This document shows, piece by piece, positions 1-5,683 of a stretch of 7,299 nucleotides of DNA. This DNA comes from an uncultured Chlorobiaceae bacterium. Lineage in GTDB: Bacteria; Bacteroidota; Chlorobiia; Chlorobiales; Chlorobiaceae. The notes below the pieces were generated by a model. It was not told the DNA's origin and did no database searches. It worked only from the letters and a program-made list of their open reading frames with translations. Position 1 is the first letter of the stretch. Each line of letters opens with the position of its first letter. Both the position numbers and the translations under genes were made by a program. Location: contig CAILXE010000475.1 in the NCBI GenBank assembly GCA_903838095.1, positions 1 to 7,299 on the forward strand. The letters are read 5' to 3'.

Positions 1-2
1 AT

Positions 3-20
3 ATCCCGTTTAAACGGGAT
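3..20. terminator. 18-base perfect palindrome at the left edge; possible terminator or operator
   Basis: ATCCCGTTTAAACGGGAT is a perfect inverted repeat. As RNA it would fold as a 6-bp stem (ATCCCG/CGGGAT) with a TTTAAA loop, and the following 20 bases are T-rich (TTGAAATTTTTTATTTATT). That fits a Rho-independent terminator for a gene left of the window, but the T-run starts several bases after the stem, which is not ideal. A perfect even palindrome could equally be a dimeric regulator site. The gene it would terminate is not visible, so the assignment is weak. Confidence 0.4.
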
Positions 21-76
21 TTGAAATTTTTTATTTATTGCTGATCTTGATGACAAGAAATTAAGAACAATATTCT

Positions 77-105
77 AATTCAATCAATGTTATGAAATTC
101 AATCA
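77..105 (+). repeat. Direct repeat of AATTCAATCA, two copies 19 bases apart
   Basis: AATTCAATCA occurs at 77-86 and again at 96-105, each followed by a TGT within one or two bases. The start-to-start spacing of 19 bases is a little under two helical turns, so both copies would lie on nearly the same DNA face. This arrangement is compatible with tandem binding of an activator upstream of the operon promoter. In AT-rich DNA a chance repeat cannot be excluded. Confidence 0.35.
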
Positions 106-123
106 TGTATCATTTTTTTGCTG

Positions 124-139
124 TTGTTGGTTACAACAA
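124..139. promoter_or_regulatory. Inverted repeat TTGTTG-N4-CAACAA, possible operator
   Basis: TTGTTGGTTACAACAA is a perfect 6-bp inverted repeat around a 4-base centre (GTTA). It could be extended outward by a G-T and a T-A pair. The length and symmetry suit a site for a dimeric helix-turn-helix regulator. It lies about 60 bases upstream of the start site implied by the candidate promoter at 159-186, which is an activator-like position. No regulator gene is present in the window to pair with it. Confidence 0.35.
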
Positions 140-158
140 TATCTGAGCATTAAATTTA

Positions 159-186
159 TTGCGATCGAATAATACTTTTTTATAGA
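159..186 (+). promoter_or_regulatory. Candidate sigma-70-type promoter for the operon
   Basis: TTGCGA (159-164) and TATAGA (181-186) are separated by 16 bases, and each matches four of six consensus bases. Transcription would begin near 192-194, just before the hairpin at 201-233. An alternative -10-like element, AATAAT, lies at 241-246 without a convincing -35. It would give a start near 253 and an almost leaderless porin mRNA. Neither promoter is strong by inspection. Confidence 0.3.
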
Positions 187-200
187 AAAAAGTTTATACG

Positions 201-239
201 AAAGCCGATTCTTAATGTCAAAGTGTCGGCTTTTTTTTT
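201..239 (+). terminator. Intrinsic-terminator-type hairpin in the porin leader; possible attenuator
   Basis: AAAGCCGA (201-208) pairs perfectly with TCGGCTTT (226-233). The stem can be extended past a T-T mismatch by CTT/AAG (211-213 with 221-223), leaving a 7-base loop. The T-run from 231 to 239 follows directly. This is a textbook Rho-independent terminator shape. It ends only 22 bases before the porin ATG at 262, leaving almost no room for a promoter between hairpin and gene. It is therefore either a conditional attenuator that operon transcripts must read through, or the end of an upstream transcript with a promoter hidden in 240-261. Confidence 0.7.
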
Positions 240-261
240 AAATAATTTGAATAACATCATC

Positions 262-1581
262 ATGAGTAAAATTAAAATTGGAATATTTCTTATCGGAAGC
301 TTTTTGATTGGTAATACCAATCTCCAGGCTGCTGACAAGAGTACTGTTGATACGAAGGTCTCTGCATCTCGTCCGGGTAATGCTGAGGTTGTTGTGATCG
401 ATGAACCGGTAAAAGCAGAGACGCCGGTCACCAGAGAAGAACTCGAAGGTGTCAGGGGCGAGGTTGCAACATTACAGGAGTTGTGGCAGAGGACGCTTGA
501 AAATAATACAGCGCGTACGCAGCGTTCTCTTATTTTTACAGGTATTGCCCAGCTCAGGTATTCGACACAGCACAATGCGACCAAAAATGGTTTTGACCTG
601 AATGCGCTTGTGCTCAATTTTCAGGGAAGCCTCAAAAGAGATTACGAACAGGGACGTAATGTCAACTATCTGTTCAGCCTTGCATCTCCCAGTGGAGCAA
701 ATGTTGATGGCACAACGGATTTCAGGGTAAGTCCTCTTGACGCTTATATCACAGCCTTTATTCTGCCTTCTCTGAACCCTGAAGATCAGCTCTTGAGTAT
801 CACGGCCGGAAAGCAGAAAAAACCTTTTGGTCTTGAAGCTCTTGCCGGGGAAGATAAAAAACCGACGATCAAACTTGCACAATCTGCACGAGCTGGCACA
901 GGGATTGATCTTGATGCGCGTGATCTCGGCATTGTCATTAAAGGAGATTTATTTCCACAATTTGACCCCGGATTTCGCTATCGCGTTCCTGCCATCGAAT
1001 ACTCAGTAGGCATTCTTAACGGCAGGGGTTCTGACGCGTTTGGCTATACCACGCTCTCAGACGACAATAAACACAAAGATATCTCAGGCAGAGTCGTGCT
1101 CAACGCTCCCGTTGACTACTCATCAGTCTTTCGTGGCTTGTCGTTTGGAGCCTCTTATTACTCTGGCAAAAGCGGTGCTTTGGGTACTGTGGAAAAAAAC
1201 AGAAGCGGCTTTGATCTCTCCTATGTCAACACTCCTGTTGGATTCACTATTGAGTATGCAAGGGGAGAGGATGGGACGATCAAAAAGAGTGGGCATACGG
1301 TTACCGTTTTTTACAACCAGGGGGAACAATTCGTCAGTGGGTATAAAGCCCAGGATCGCTATGATGACTGGTATCCAACCACTTTTCAGCCTTTCGTGAG
1401 GTTTGACCGCTGGGATCCGGATACCAGTGTCAGTGGCAACCGGAAAGATATAACCACTATCGGACTTAACTGGTTTTTTGCCCAGACCACCAAGCTGCAG
1501 ATCAATTACAATATCATAACTGAGGAGAGCAACCAGGTTGCCAACAATGAGTTTCTTGCTCAGCTTCAGTACACCTTTTAA
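262..1581 (+). CDS. Outer-membrane beta-barrel porin, possibly phosphate-selective (OprO/OprP) type
   Basis: This 439-residue protein is probably an outer-membrane channel that lets a small solute into the periplasm. Residues 1-23 form a signal peptide (lysines, a hydrophobic IGIFLIGSFLIG core, then LQA before Ala24). Residues 57-82 are charged and leucine-rich and look like a short periplasmic coiled coil. The rest, from about residue 90, shows alternating polar and aromatic stretches typical of beta strands, and the protein ends in LQYTF with the terminal phenylalanine used for barrel assembly. The ATG at 262 was chosen over an in-frame GTG at 223, because the GTG lies inside the terminator hairpin and would add residues before the signal peptide. 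No clear Shine-Dalgarno sequence precedes it. The phosphate-porin label is from general resemblance only. It heads the operon, suggesting it admits the solute later handled by the ABC system. Confidence 0.8.
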   Translation: MSKIKIGIFLIGSFLIGNTNLQAADKSTVDTKVSASRPGNAEVVVIDEPVKAETPVTREELEGVRGEVATLQELWQRTLENNTARTQRSLIFTGIAQLRYSTQHNATKNGFDLNALVLNFQGSLKRDYEQGRNVNYLFSLASPSGANVDGTTDFRVSPLDAYITAFILPSLNPEDQLLSITAGKQKKPFGLEALAGEDKKPTIKLAQSARAGTGIDLDARDLGIVIKGDLFPQFDPGFRYRVPAIEYSVGILNGRGSDAFGYTTLSDDNKHKDISGRVVLNAPVDYSSVFRGLSFGASYYSGKSGALGTVEKNRSGFDLSYVNTPVGFTIEYARGEDGTIKKSGHTVTVFYNQGEQFVSGYKAQDRYDDWYPTTFQPFVRFDRWDPDTSVSGNRKDITTIGLNWFFAQTTKLQINYNIITEESNQVANNEFLAQLQYTF

Positions 1582-1601
1582 TCAATCAATTTCATTTCTC
1601 T

Positions 1602-1607
1602 GGAGAG
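1602..1607 (+). promoter_or_regulatory. Ribosome binding site of the binding-protein gene
   Basis: GGAGAG lies 7 bases before the ATG at 1615, a good match and distance. It contrasts with the porin gene, which has no visible equivalent, and fits strong translation of an abundant periplasmic protein. Confidence 0.7.
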
Positions 1608-1614
1608 TATCATC

Positions 1615-2652
1615 ATGAAACATACATTCGCAATAATTGTCGCCCTGATTACTGTCATTGTTTTTGGCGCGACTTCATCGCAGGCGGCACAAAACAAACC
1701 AAATATTGTTCGTATCGGGTCAGCATATTCGGCTGGTTATGGAAAACCTTATGGTGCCGGTATCATCGGTATTGTGCATGCCAAAGGTCTTCTTGAAGAG
1801 GAGTTCAAAAATGACGGGATAAAATTCGACTGGGCTTTTTTCAAGGGTGCGGGGCCAGCAACTAATGAATCGCTTGCAAACCATGCCATTGATTTTGCTT
1901 ACATCGGCGATCTTCCTGCAATTGTTGGCAGAGCTGGCGGACTGAAAACAAAGTTCATCGCAGGAGGTTCCAAGTATACCAACGTCTATGTGGGCGTGCC
2001 GAACGATTCTAAAATAACCTCGATAAAAGATCTGAAAGGCAAGAGGGTTGGACTTTTCAAGGGAACAAATGCGCATTTGACGTTATCCCGCATTCTTGAG
2101 GCAAATAATTTGAAAGAGAGTGATCTGAAAATCTACAACCTCGGTATTGCAGATCTTGATGCAGCATTGAAAACAAAAAATATTGATGCATCTGTTGCCT
2201 GGACAAATCTCTTGCTGCTCCGCAGTCAGGGTAATGCAAAAATCATTTATTCGACAAAACAGAGCCCGCGTGACTGGCGCAATACCGGTGGATTCTATGT
2301 GACAGAAAAGTTTGCAAAAGAATATCCTGATATAACAAGGCGCATTGTCAAAGTGTATGTGGAGGCGGCTAAATGGGCATCTGACGAGAAAAATCGGAAT
2401 GAATATCTGGACATCGCGGTCAAAGGAGGAACGCCTCGGGCTGTAGCACTTGAAGAGATCGAGGGTCGTACCCTGAAAGATGTTAATGATGTTCTTTTTG
2501 ATAAAGACTATGTGAATCATTATGCAGGCGGCATTGTCTTCGCAAAAGAAAGGGGACTCATAAGAAATACGTTTGACGTCAACACCTGGATCGACAGAAG
2601 TTATTTGGATGCGGCATTAAAAGAGCTGAAGCTTGAAAATTTCTGGAACTGA
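1615..2652 (+). CDS. Periplasmic substrate-binding protein of an ABC importer, SsuA/TauA type
   Basis: This 345-residue protein should capture a small, probably anionic, solute in the periplasm and deliver it to the two permeases encoded downstream. It has a signal peptide (residues 1-24, cut after SQA) with no lipobox cysteine and no cysteine anywhere, so it is soluble rather than lipid-anchored. Family landmarks of sulfonate/taurine-type binding proteins are visible: IDFAYIGDLP at 92-101, DLKGKRVGLFKGTNAH at 139-154 and NIDASVAW at 189-196. The length is normal for the family. The same fold serves sulfonates, taurine, nitrate/bicarbonate and pyrimidine precursors, so the substrate is open. 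The gene follows the porin gene by 33 bases. A strong stem-loop immediately downstream may favour its expression over the following genes. Confidence 0.88.
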   Translation: MKHTFAIIVALITVIVFGATSSQAAQNKPNIVRIGSAYSAGYGKPYGAGIIGIVHAKGLLEEEFKNDGIKFDWAFFKGAGPATNESLANHAIDFAYIGDLPAIVGRAGGLKTKFIAGGSKYTNVYVGVPNDSKITSIKDLKGKRVGLFKGTNAHLTLSRILEANNLKESDLKIYNLGIADLDAALKTKNIDASVAWTNLLLLRSQGNAKIIYSTKQSPRDWRNTGGFYVTEKFAKEYPDITRRIVKVYVEAAKWASDEKNRNEYLDIAVKGGTPRAVALEEIEGRTLKDVNDVLFDKDYVNHYAGGIVFAKERGLIRNTFDVNTWIDRSYLDAALKELKLENFWN

Positions 2653-2666
2653 AATAACTCTTTTGT

Positions 2667-2699
2667 CAGGAATCCACTATCTGACGAAGTGGGTTCCTG
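2667..2699 (+). other. Intercistronic stem-loop after the binding-protein gene
   Basis: Bases 2667-2678 pair with 2688-2699 over 12 bp with a single T-G wobble at 2673/2693 and a 9-base loop (ATCTGACGA). No T-run follows on the plus strand and none is apparent on the minus strand, so it is not a standard intrinsic terminator. Its place after a periplasmic binding-protein gene resembles mRNA-stabilising stem-loops in other ABC importer operons, which block 3' exonucleases and raise binding protein over membrane components. Partial termination remains possible. Confidence 0.7.
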
Positions 2700-2727
2700 G
2701 CAATAAACTATCAAACAGAGAATGTAA

Positions 2728-3978
2728 ATGACATTTCATAATAATCAGGGTGTTGTCGCCCTCAGTGAAAAATATTCTGATGTTCCAAAGTCGGTCATTC
2801 TGAAACTTGATTTGCAAAGACGGGGGATAGCGTTTACTGATGCGACGACAGAAGCCACTTATGCTCCTTATTACCGGGGTCCGGCACAAACAGCATTTTC
2901 CGGAGGAGCAAAACTGGATCGTCCTTTTCCTGGCCCACTGCTTCTGCGTGATGGCACAAGCGTGCTGGCTTCTCCGGTGAAAAACCAATTTTCTGATCCT
3001 TACACGATTGATCATGTTGATGGCAAATTTTACGTGCTCGATAAAGGCCAGGTGATTGACGAGGTTGATTTTTCACCAAGACCGGATTTTTATGGGAAGT
3101 TGACAAGTCGCGGCGTTCCAATGGAATCAATTGCCTGGTCTCGCCCTCAGCGTCTCGACATCATTCCATACCGATACTGCCATTACTGGGACACAAGGGA
3201 TCAATGCAAATTCTGCGCATTTTTTACCGATTTGAAACAGCAGAAACAGGCGGCCGGTGACAACTATGAGAAGGTCATCCATCCTGAAGATATTTATGAG
3301 ACGGTTCATGAAGCATTGAAAGAGCCGGGTCGATATTCCCAGATTAATTTGACCGCAGGAACGGATTATTCAGGTGAAGTGCCTTTCGATAAAGAGGTGT
3401 CGCGCTACATAGAGGTCCTTCAGGCGATAGGAAGAAACTTCGGTACGAGAAGATTTCCCAGTCAGTTAATAGCTCCTGCATATACAAAGCAGCAGGTTAA
3501 AAGGCTTCATGATGAAACGGGTCTCTCTTCTTACTGCCCGGATATTGAGGTGTGGGATAAGGATCTTTTTAAATGGATCTGCAGTGGCAAGGAGAAGTGG
3601 TTTGGCCGCGATTACTGGATCAAGAGTGCTCTTGATGCGGTTGAAATATTTGGTAAAGGGAATGTCTATACAAACTTCGTGGCCGGTGTCGAATTTGCGA
3701 AGCCTCATGGGTTCACAAGCATTGAGCAGGGGCTTGATTCTAACTTTGAGGCTTGTGAGTATTTCGCCAAAAATGGCGTGATCTATCTGAGTCTTGTCTG
3801 GACGCCTTGGAAAAGCACTGGGTTGGCTGGGCAAGAGCAGCCACCGCTCGAATACTATGTGCGATTGATTAAAGGATTGGTTGAAATTCGTAAAAGCTAT
3901 GGCCTGGCCTCTGATAACGATGATTTCAAACACTGCGGCAATCATGGCGACAGTGATCTGGAACGCTTAAACTCATAA
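2728..3978 (+). CDS. Radical SAM protein with an atypical CX8CX2C cluster motif
   Basis: This is a 416-residue cytoplasmic protein, probably an S-adenosylmethionine radical enzyme. The likely [4Fe-4S] ligands are Cys151, Cys160 and Cys163 in CHYWDTRDQCKFC. The CXFC ending is typical of the superfamily, but the first spacing is eight residues instead of three. LTAGTD (208-213) follows about 45 residues later, where the SAM-contacting GGE-type motif is expected. CPDIEVWD (270-277), WICSGK (from 283) and a GNVYTNFVAGVE stretch continue the barrel. Further cysteines at 270 and 285 and a C-terminal HCGNH (402-406) could bind metal or an auxiliary cluster. The 150-residue N-terminal region is of unknown role. 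I cannot name the reaction. Its position between the binding protein and the permeases suggests it acts on the imported compound. The ATG is preceded by only a weak AGAGA (2717-2721). Confidence 0.82.
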   Translation: MTFHNNQGVVALSEKYSDVPKSVILKLDLQRRGIAFTDATTEATYAPYYRGPAQTAFSGGAKLDRPFPGPLLLRDGTSVLASPVKNQFSDPYTIDHVDGKFYVLDKGQVIDEVDFSPRPDFYGKLTSRGVPMESIAWSRPQRLDIIPYRYCHYWDTRDQCKFCAFFTDLKQQKQAAGDNYEKVIHPEDIYETVHEALKEPGRYSQINLTAGTDYSGEVPFDKEVSRYIEVLQAIGRNFGTRRFPSQLIAPAYTKQQVKRLHDETGLSSYCPDIEVWDKDLFKWICSGKEKWFGRDYWIKSALDAVEIFGKGNVYTNFVAGVEFAKPHGFTSIEQGLDSNFEACEYFAKNGVIYLSLVWTPWKSTGLAGQEQPPLEYYVRLIKGLVEIRKSYGLASDNDDFKHCGNHGDSDLERLNS

Positions 3979-3982
3979 AGAG

Positions 3983-3986
3983 AGGA
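3983..3986 (+). promoter_or_regulatory. Ribosome binding site of the PNPOx-like gene
   Basis: AGGA, within the purine run AAAGAGAGGAA, lies 6 bases before the ATG at 3993. It directly follows the radical SAM stop codon and supports this start. Confidence 0.6.
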
Positions 3987-3992
3987 ACACTG

Positions 3993-4463
3993 ATGAGTAA
4001 ACTACCGGAAGAGCTGCTTGGTCTGCTTAAGGATACAGGGAGCGTTAAAGTGGTCGCAACCATTGATGGTGAAGGTGTGCCCCACGTTGTTTTCAAAGGC
4101 TCGTTGACCACTTTTGATGATGAAACAATTGTTTTTGCGGAAGGGGTTGAGAGTTCGATCAGTAATAAAAATCTGGTCAGGAGTATCTGGTTCGACAAAA
4201 AAGTTGCCATTAATATTACAAAGGGCCTTATCAGTTATCAGATAAAGGGCTATCCCTACAAATACTTGATTACTGGCACCATTTTCAGGCAGATGCTCGA
4301 ACGGGTTCGGGAAAGAAGAGGCCCCGAGGCTGATATTGCCGGTGTCTGGATCATTACGCCTGAGGAGATTCGAAACGAATCTCCCGCCTACCGAAGCTCT
4401 CTTGCAAAAGAAGAGAGAGGCTTGTTTCACAGCCATCTGGATTTATTGAGGCAACCGTCATGA
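3993..4463 (+). CDS. FMN-binding split-barrel protein, pyridoxamine 5'-phosphate oxidase-like
   Basis: This 156-residue cytoplasmic protein resembles small split-barrel flavoproteins. The opening LPEELLGLLKDTG followed by VKVVATIDGEGVPHVVF (18-34) is the usual first helix and first two strands, and VAINI (71-75) and YKYLITGT (89-96) continue the barrel. Such proteins bind FMN, F420 or heme as dimers, and many are reductases or redox partners, not true PNP oxidases. No cysteine is present, so it does not carry a thiol-ligated cluster. It starts 14 bases after the radical SAM gene and its TGA overlaps the next ATG. This suggests co-translation and a shared task, perhaps reduction of the radical SAM substrate or product, or electron supply. 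The cofactor cannot be read from the sequence, and the last 40 residues are not recognisable to me. Confidence 0.75.
   Translation: MSKLPEELLGLLKDTGSVKVVATIDGEGVPHVVFKGSLTTFDDETIVFAEGVESSISNKNLVRSIWFDKKVAINITKGLISYQIKGYPYKYLITGTIFRQMLERVRERRGPEADIAGVWIITPEEIRNESPAYRSSLAKEERGLFHSHLDLLRQPS
4364..4384 (+). other. Perfect 9-bp stem-loop inside the 3' part of the PNPOx-like gene
   Basis: GGAGATTCG (4364-4372) pairs perfectly with CGAATCTCC (4376-4384) around an AAA loop. A second, imperfect hairpin follows at 4394-4423 (AAGC/GCTT and TCTCTT/AAGAGA with a 3-base bulge and a 7-base loop). Together they structure the mRNA just before the MFS start at 4460. The sequence is coding, so this could be incidental. 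Confidence 0.5.
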
Positions 4464-5683
4464 CAGAGTCAATACGTCAAAACAAGCTGCTTGTGCAGTT
4501 TATGTTTCTCTCTGTTCTTGGTGGAACGGGGATGGGGATTGCACAGATTGCAATAACCCTCTATGCCGTAAATCTGGGAGCGACAAGCTCCCAGATTGGA
4601 TTGATCGGGGGTGCGCAGGGCATCGGTCTGCTTTTGACGGTGCTGCCGATTGGTTTTCTGGTTGATCATGTTGGCCCAAGGAAAGTATTTATTTTTGGAG
4701 CTGTTGCAACGTCACTACTGTATCTCCTTTTTCCTTTTGCGAACTCTTCACAGACTCTTTGCTACTTCGTTGCGATCGTCGGTTTTTTTTCCGCATTCAG
4801 GTTTATTCCGATGAGCAGCGTTTTTCTGGAGTTTGTGAAGACAATTGGCAGTGACAAGGCTGGTTGGCAGAGGGGATCACATTCATTCGGGATGGTATTT
4901 CTTGGCCCATTGTCCGGAGCGTTTATGAGTAAATACTGGGGGTTCAATGCAACTTTTTATGCGGTTAGTGCATCTGTTCTCCTCCTTGTCGTTGGTGCGC
5001 TTGCCATTTTTCCTGATGCCAAAGCTTCTGGAGCAAGTACGCTTGTTGAAAGATGGACGCATGTCAAGGAGCTTTTTCATGATCACAACATCCTTGAGGC
5101 ATCCAGTGCAGAAGCGTTGGCGCTGGCTACGTTCTCATGTTTCAATGCTTTTATCATTGTTCTTGCGATTCGTGTTTTTCATATTTCGGCACAGGTCGCT
5201 TCATTGTTTGTATCATTAGAGGGGCTGGTTTTTATTGCAACACTGTTTACTCTCTGGCGTCTGCTTGACAGGCTCGGGGAACGTCGCTTTTATCTGACAA
5301 GCATTGCCTTTGTCGTTACAGGTCTGATATTTCTCTCCAGTTTATGGCATCCACTCTTCCTTGTTATCGGCACTGTATTTGTCGGAATCGGACTTGGCAT
5401 GTTCAATCTGGTTAATGTGACTCGTATCGCATACGCCAATGTCGATAAAGGAAAGACTGCGGGTATGTTTGCCATGTTTACTATAGCCGGTTCAATTATT
5501 GGGCCGGTCGTTGGAGGATTTGCTGGAGAGCTCTTCGGGGCAAGGTCTGTGTTTCTGATTTTTATACCTCTTTACCTGGCGCTTTCGGTCAAGCTTTATC
5601 TGCGTCACCATGCCCCTGCCGCTGTTGTGGATGACGCATTATTGGTTCAGCCATTCAACAAGGAGTATGGCGATGAACACTAA
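4460..5683 (+). CDS. Major facilitator superfamily transporter, exporter-like, 12 predicted membrane segments
   Basis: This 407-residue inner-membrane protein has about twelve hydrophobic segments in two halves, split by a polar loop near residues 185-215. The loop between segments 2 and 3 carries the MFS motif A form GFLVDHVGPRK (65-75), echoed in the second half by LDRLGERR (269-276). Segment 5 has a motif C-like FLGPLSG (147-153), and segment 11 has an exact GxxxGPxxGG (344-353). Motif C is typical of proton-driven exporters, so efflux of a product or toxic by-product is more likely than uptake, though not certain. Its ATG overlaps the preceding TGA by 4 bases, and its end overlaps the first permease by 11 bases, binding it tightly into the operon. 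An MFS gene inside an ABC importer operon is unusual. Substrate unknown. Confidence 0.85.
   Translation: MTESIRQNKLLVQFMFLSVLGGTGMGIAQIAITLYAVNLGATSSQIGLIGGAQGIGLLLTVLPIGFLVDHVGPRKVFIFGAVATSLLYLLFPFANSSQTLCYFVAIVGFFSAFRFIPMSSVFLEFVKTIGSDKAGWQRGSHSFGMVFLGPLSGAFMSKYWGFNATFYAVSASVLLLVVGALAIFPDAKASGASTLVERWTHVKELFHDHNILEASSAEALALATFSCFNAFIIVLAIRVFHISAQVASLFVSLEGLVFIATLFTLWRLLDRLGERRFYLTSIAFVVTGLIFLSSLWHPLFLVIGTVFVGIGLGMFNLVNVTRIAYANVDKGKTAGMFAMFTIAGSIIGPVVGGFAGELFGARSVFLIFIPLYLALSVKLYLRHHAPAAVVDDALLVQPFNKEYGDEH
4571..4597 (+). other. Perfect 11-bp stem-loop in the 5' part of the MFS gene
   Basis: AATCTGGGAGC (4571-4581) pairs without mismatch with GCTCCCAGATT (4587-4597) around the 5-base loop GACAA. 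It lies about 110 bases into the gene and encodes the NLGATSSQIG segment before the second membrane helix. No T-run follows. It is the longest perfect hairpin I found in coding sequence here and could slow polymerase or ribosomes, but coding constraint on a conserved protein motif may explain it. Confidence 0.6.
5660..5665 (+). promoter_or_regulatory. Ribosome binding site that decides the first permease start
   Basis: AAGGAG lies inside the end of the MFS gene. It is 7 bases from the ATG at 5673 but only 1 base from the in-frame ATG at 5667, so 5673 is the better start. The overlap with the MFS gene points to translational coupling. Confidence 0.75.

Larger units (their letters stand above)
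21..200. other. AT-rich non-coding leader upstream of the porin gene
   Basis: I see no supported coding sequence on either strand in this stretch; a minus-strand reading frame entering from the porin gene is a shadow. The region is very AT-rich and contains the direct repeat, inverted repeat and weak promoter listed separately. I recognise no known riboswitch class. It probably holds the promoter and regulatory sites for the downstream operon. Confidence 0.6.

Noticed and set aside
223..261. Upstream GTG start for the porin, adding 13 residues
   Set aside because: The GTG lies inside the terminator hairpin and its T-run, has no ribosome binding site, and would put a non-signal sequence before an excellent signal peptide starting at the ATG at 262.
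21..261. Riboswitch (SAM, cobalamin, FMN or thiamin) in the leader
   Set aside because: I see a single terminator-type hairpin but none of the conserved aptamer cores of those classes, and the sequence upstream of it is too AT-rich and unstructured by eye.
472..882. Minus-strand open frame opposite the porin gene (136 codons), and similar ones opposite later genes
   Set aside because: These lie wholly antisense to convincing genes, have no recognisable domain content and have no promoter or ribosome binding site that I can see. They are shadows of coding bias.
1040..1399. Plus-strand frame inside the porin gene (119 codons)
   Set aside because: It is fully nested in the porin in another frame and its product has no recognisable features.
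2722..2727. ATG-TAA start-stop pair directly before the radical SAM ATG, as a minimal regulatory reading frame
   Set aside because: The purine run AGAGA is immediately adjacent to this ATG, too close to serve it, and a six-base motif in AT-rich intergenic DNA is likely chance.
5610..5672. Upstream in-frame starts for permease 1 at 5610 and 5667
   Set aside because: The 5610 start would overlap the MFS gene by 74 bases without a ribosome binding site. The ATG at 5667 is one base from AAGGAG, too close; 5673 has ideal spacing.
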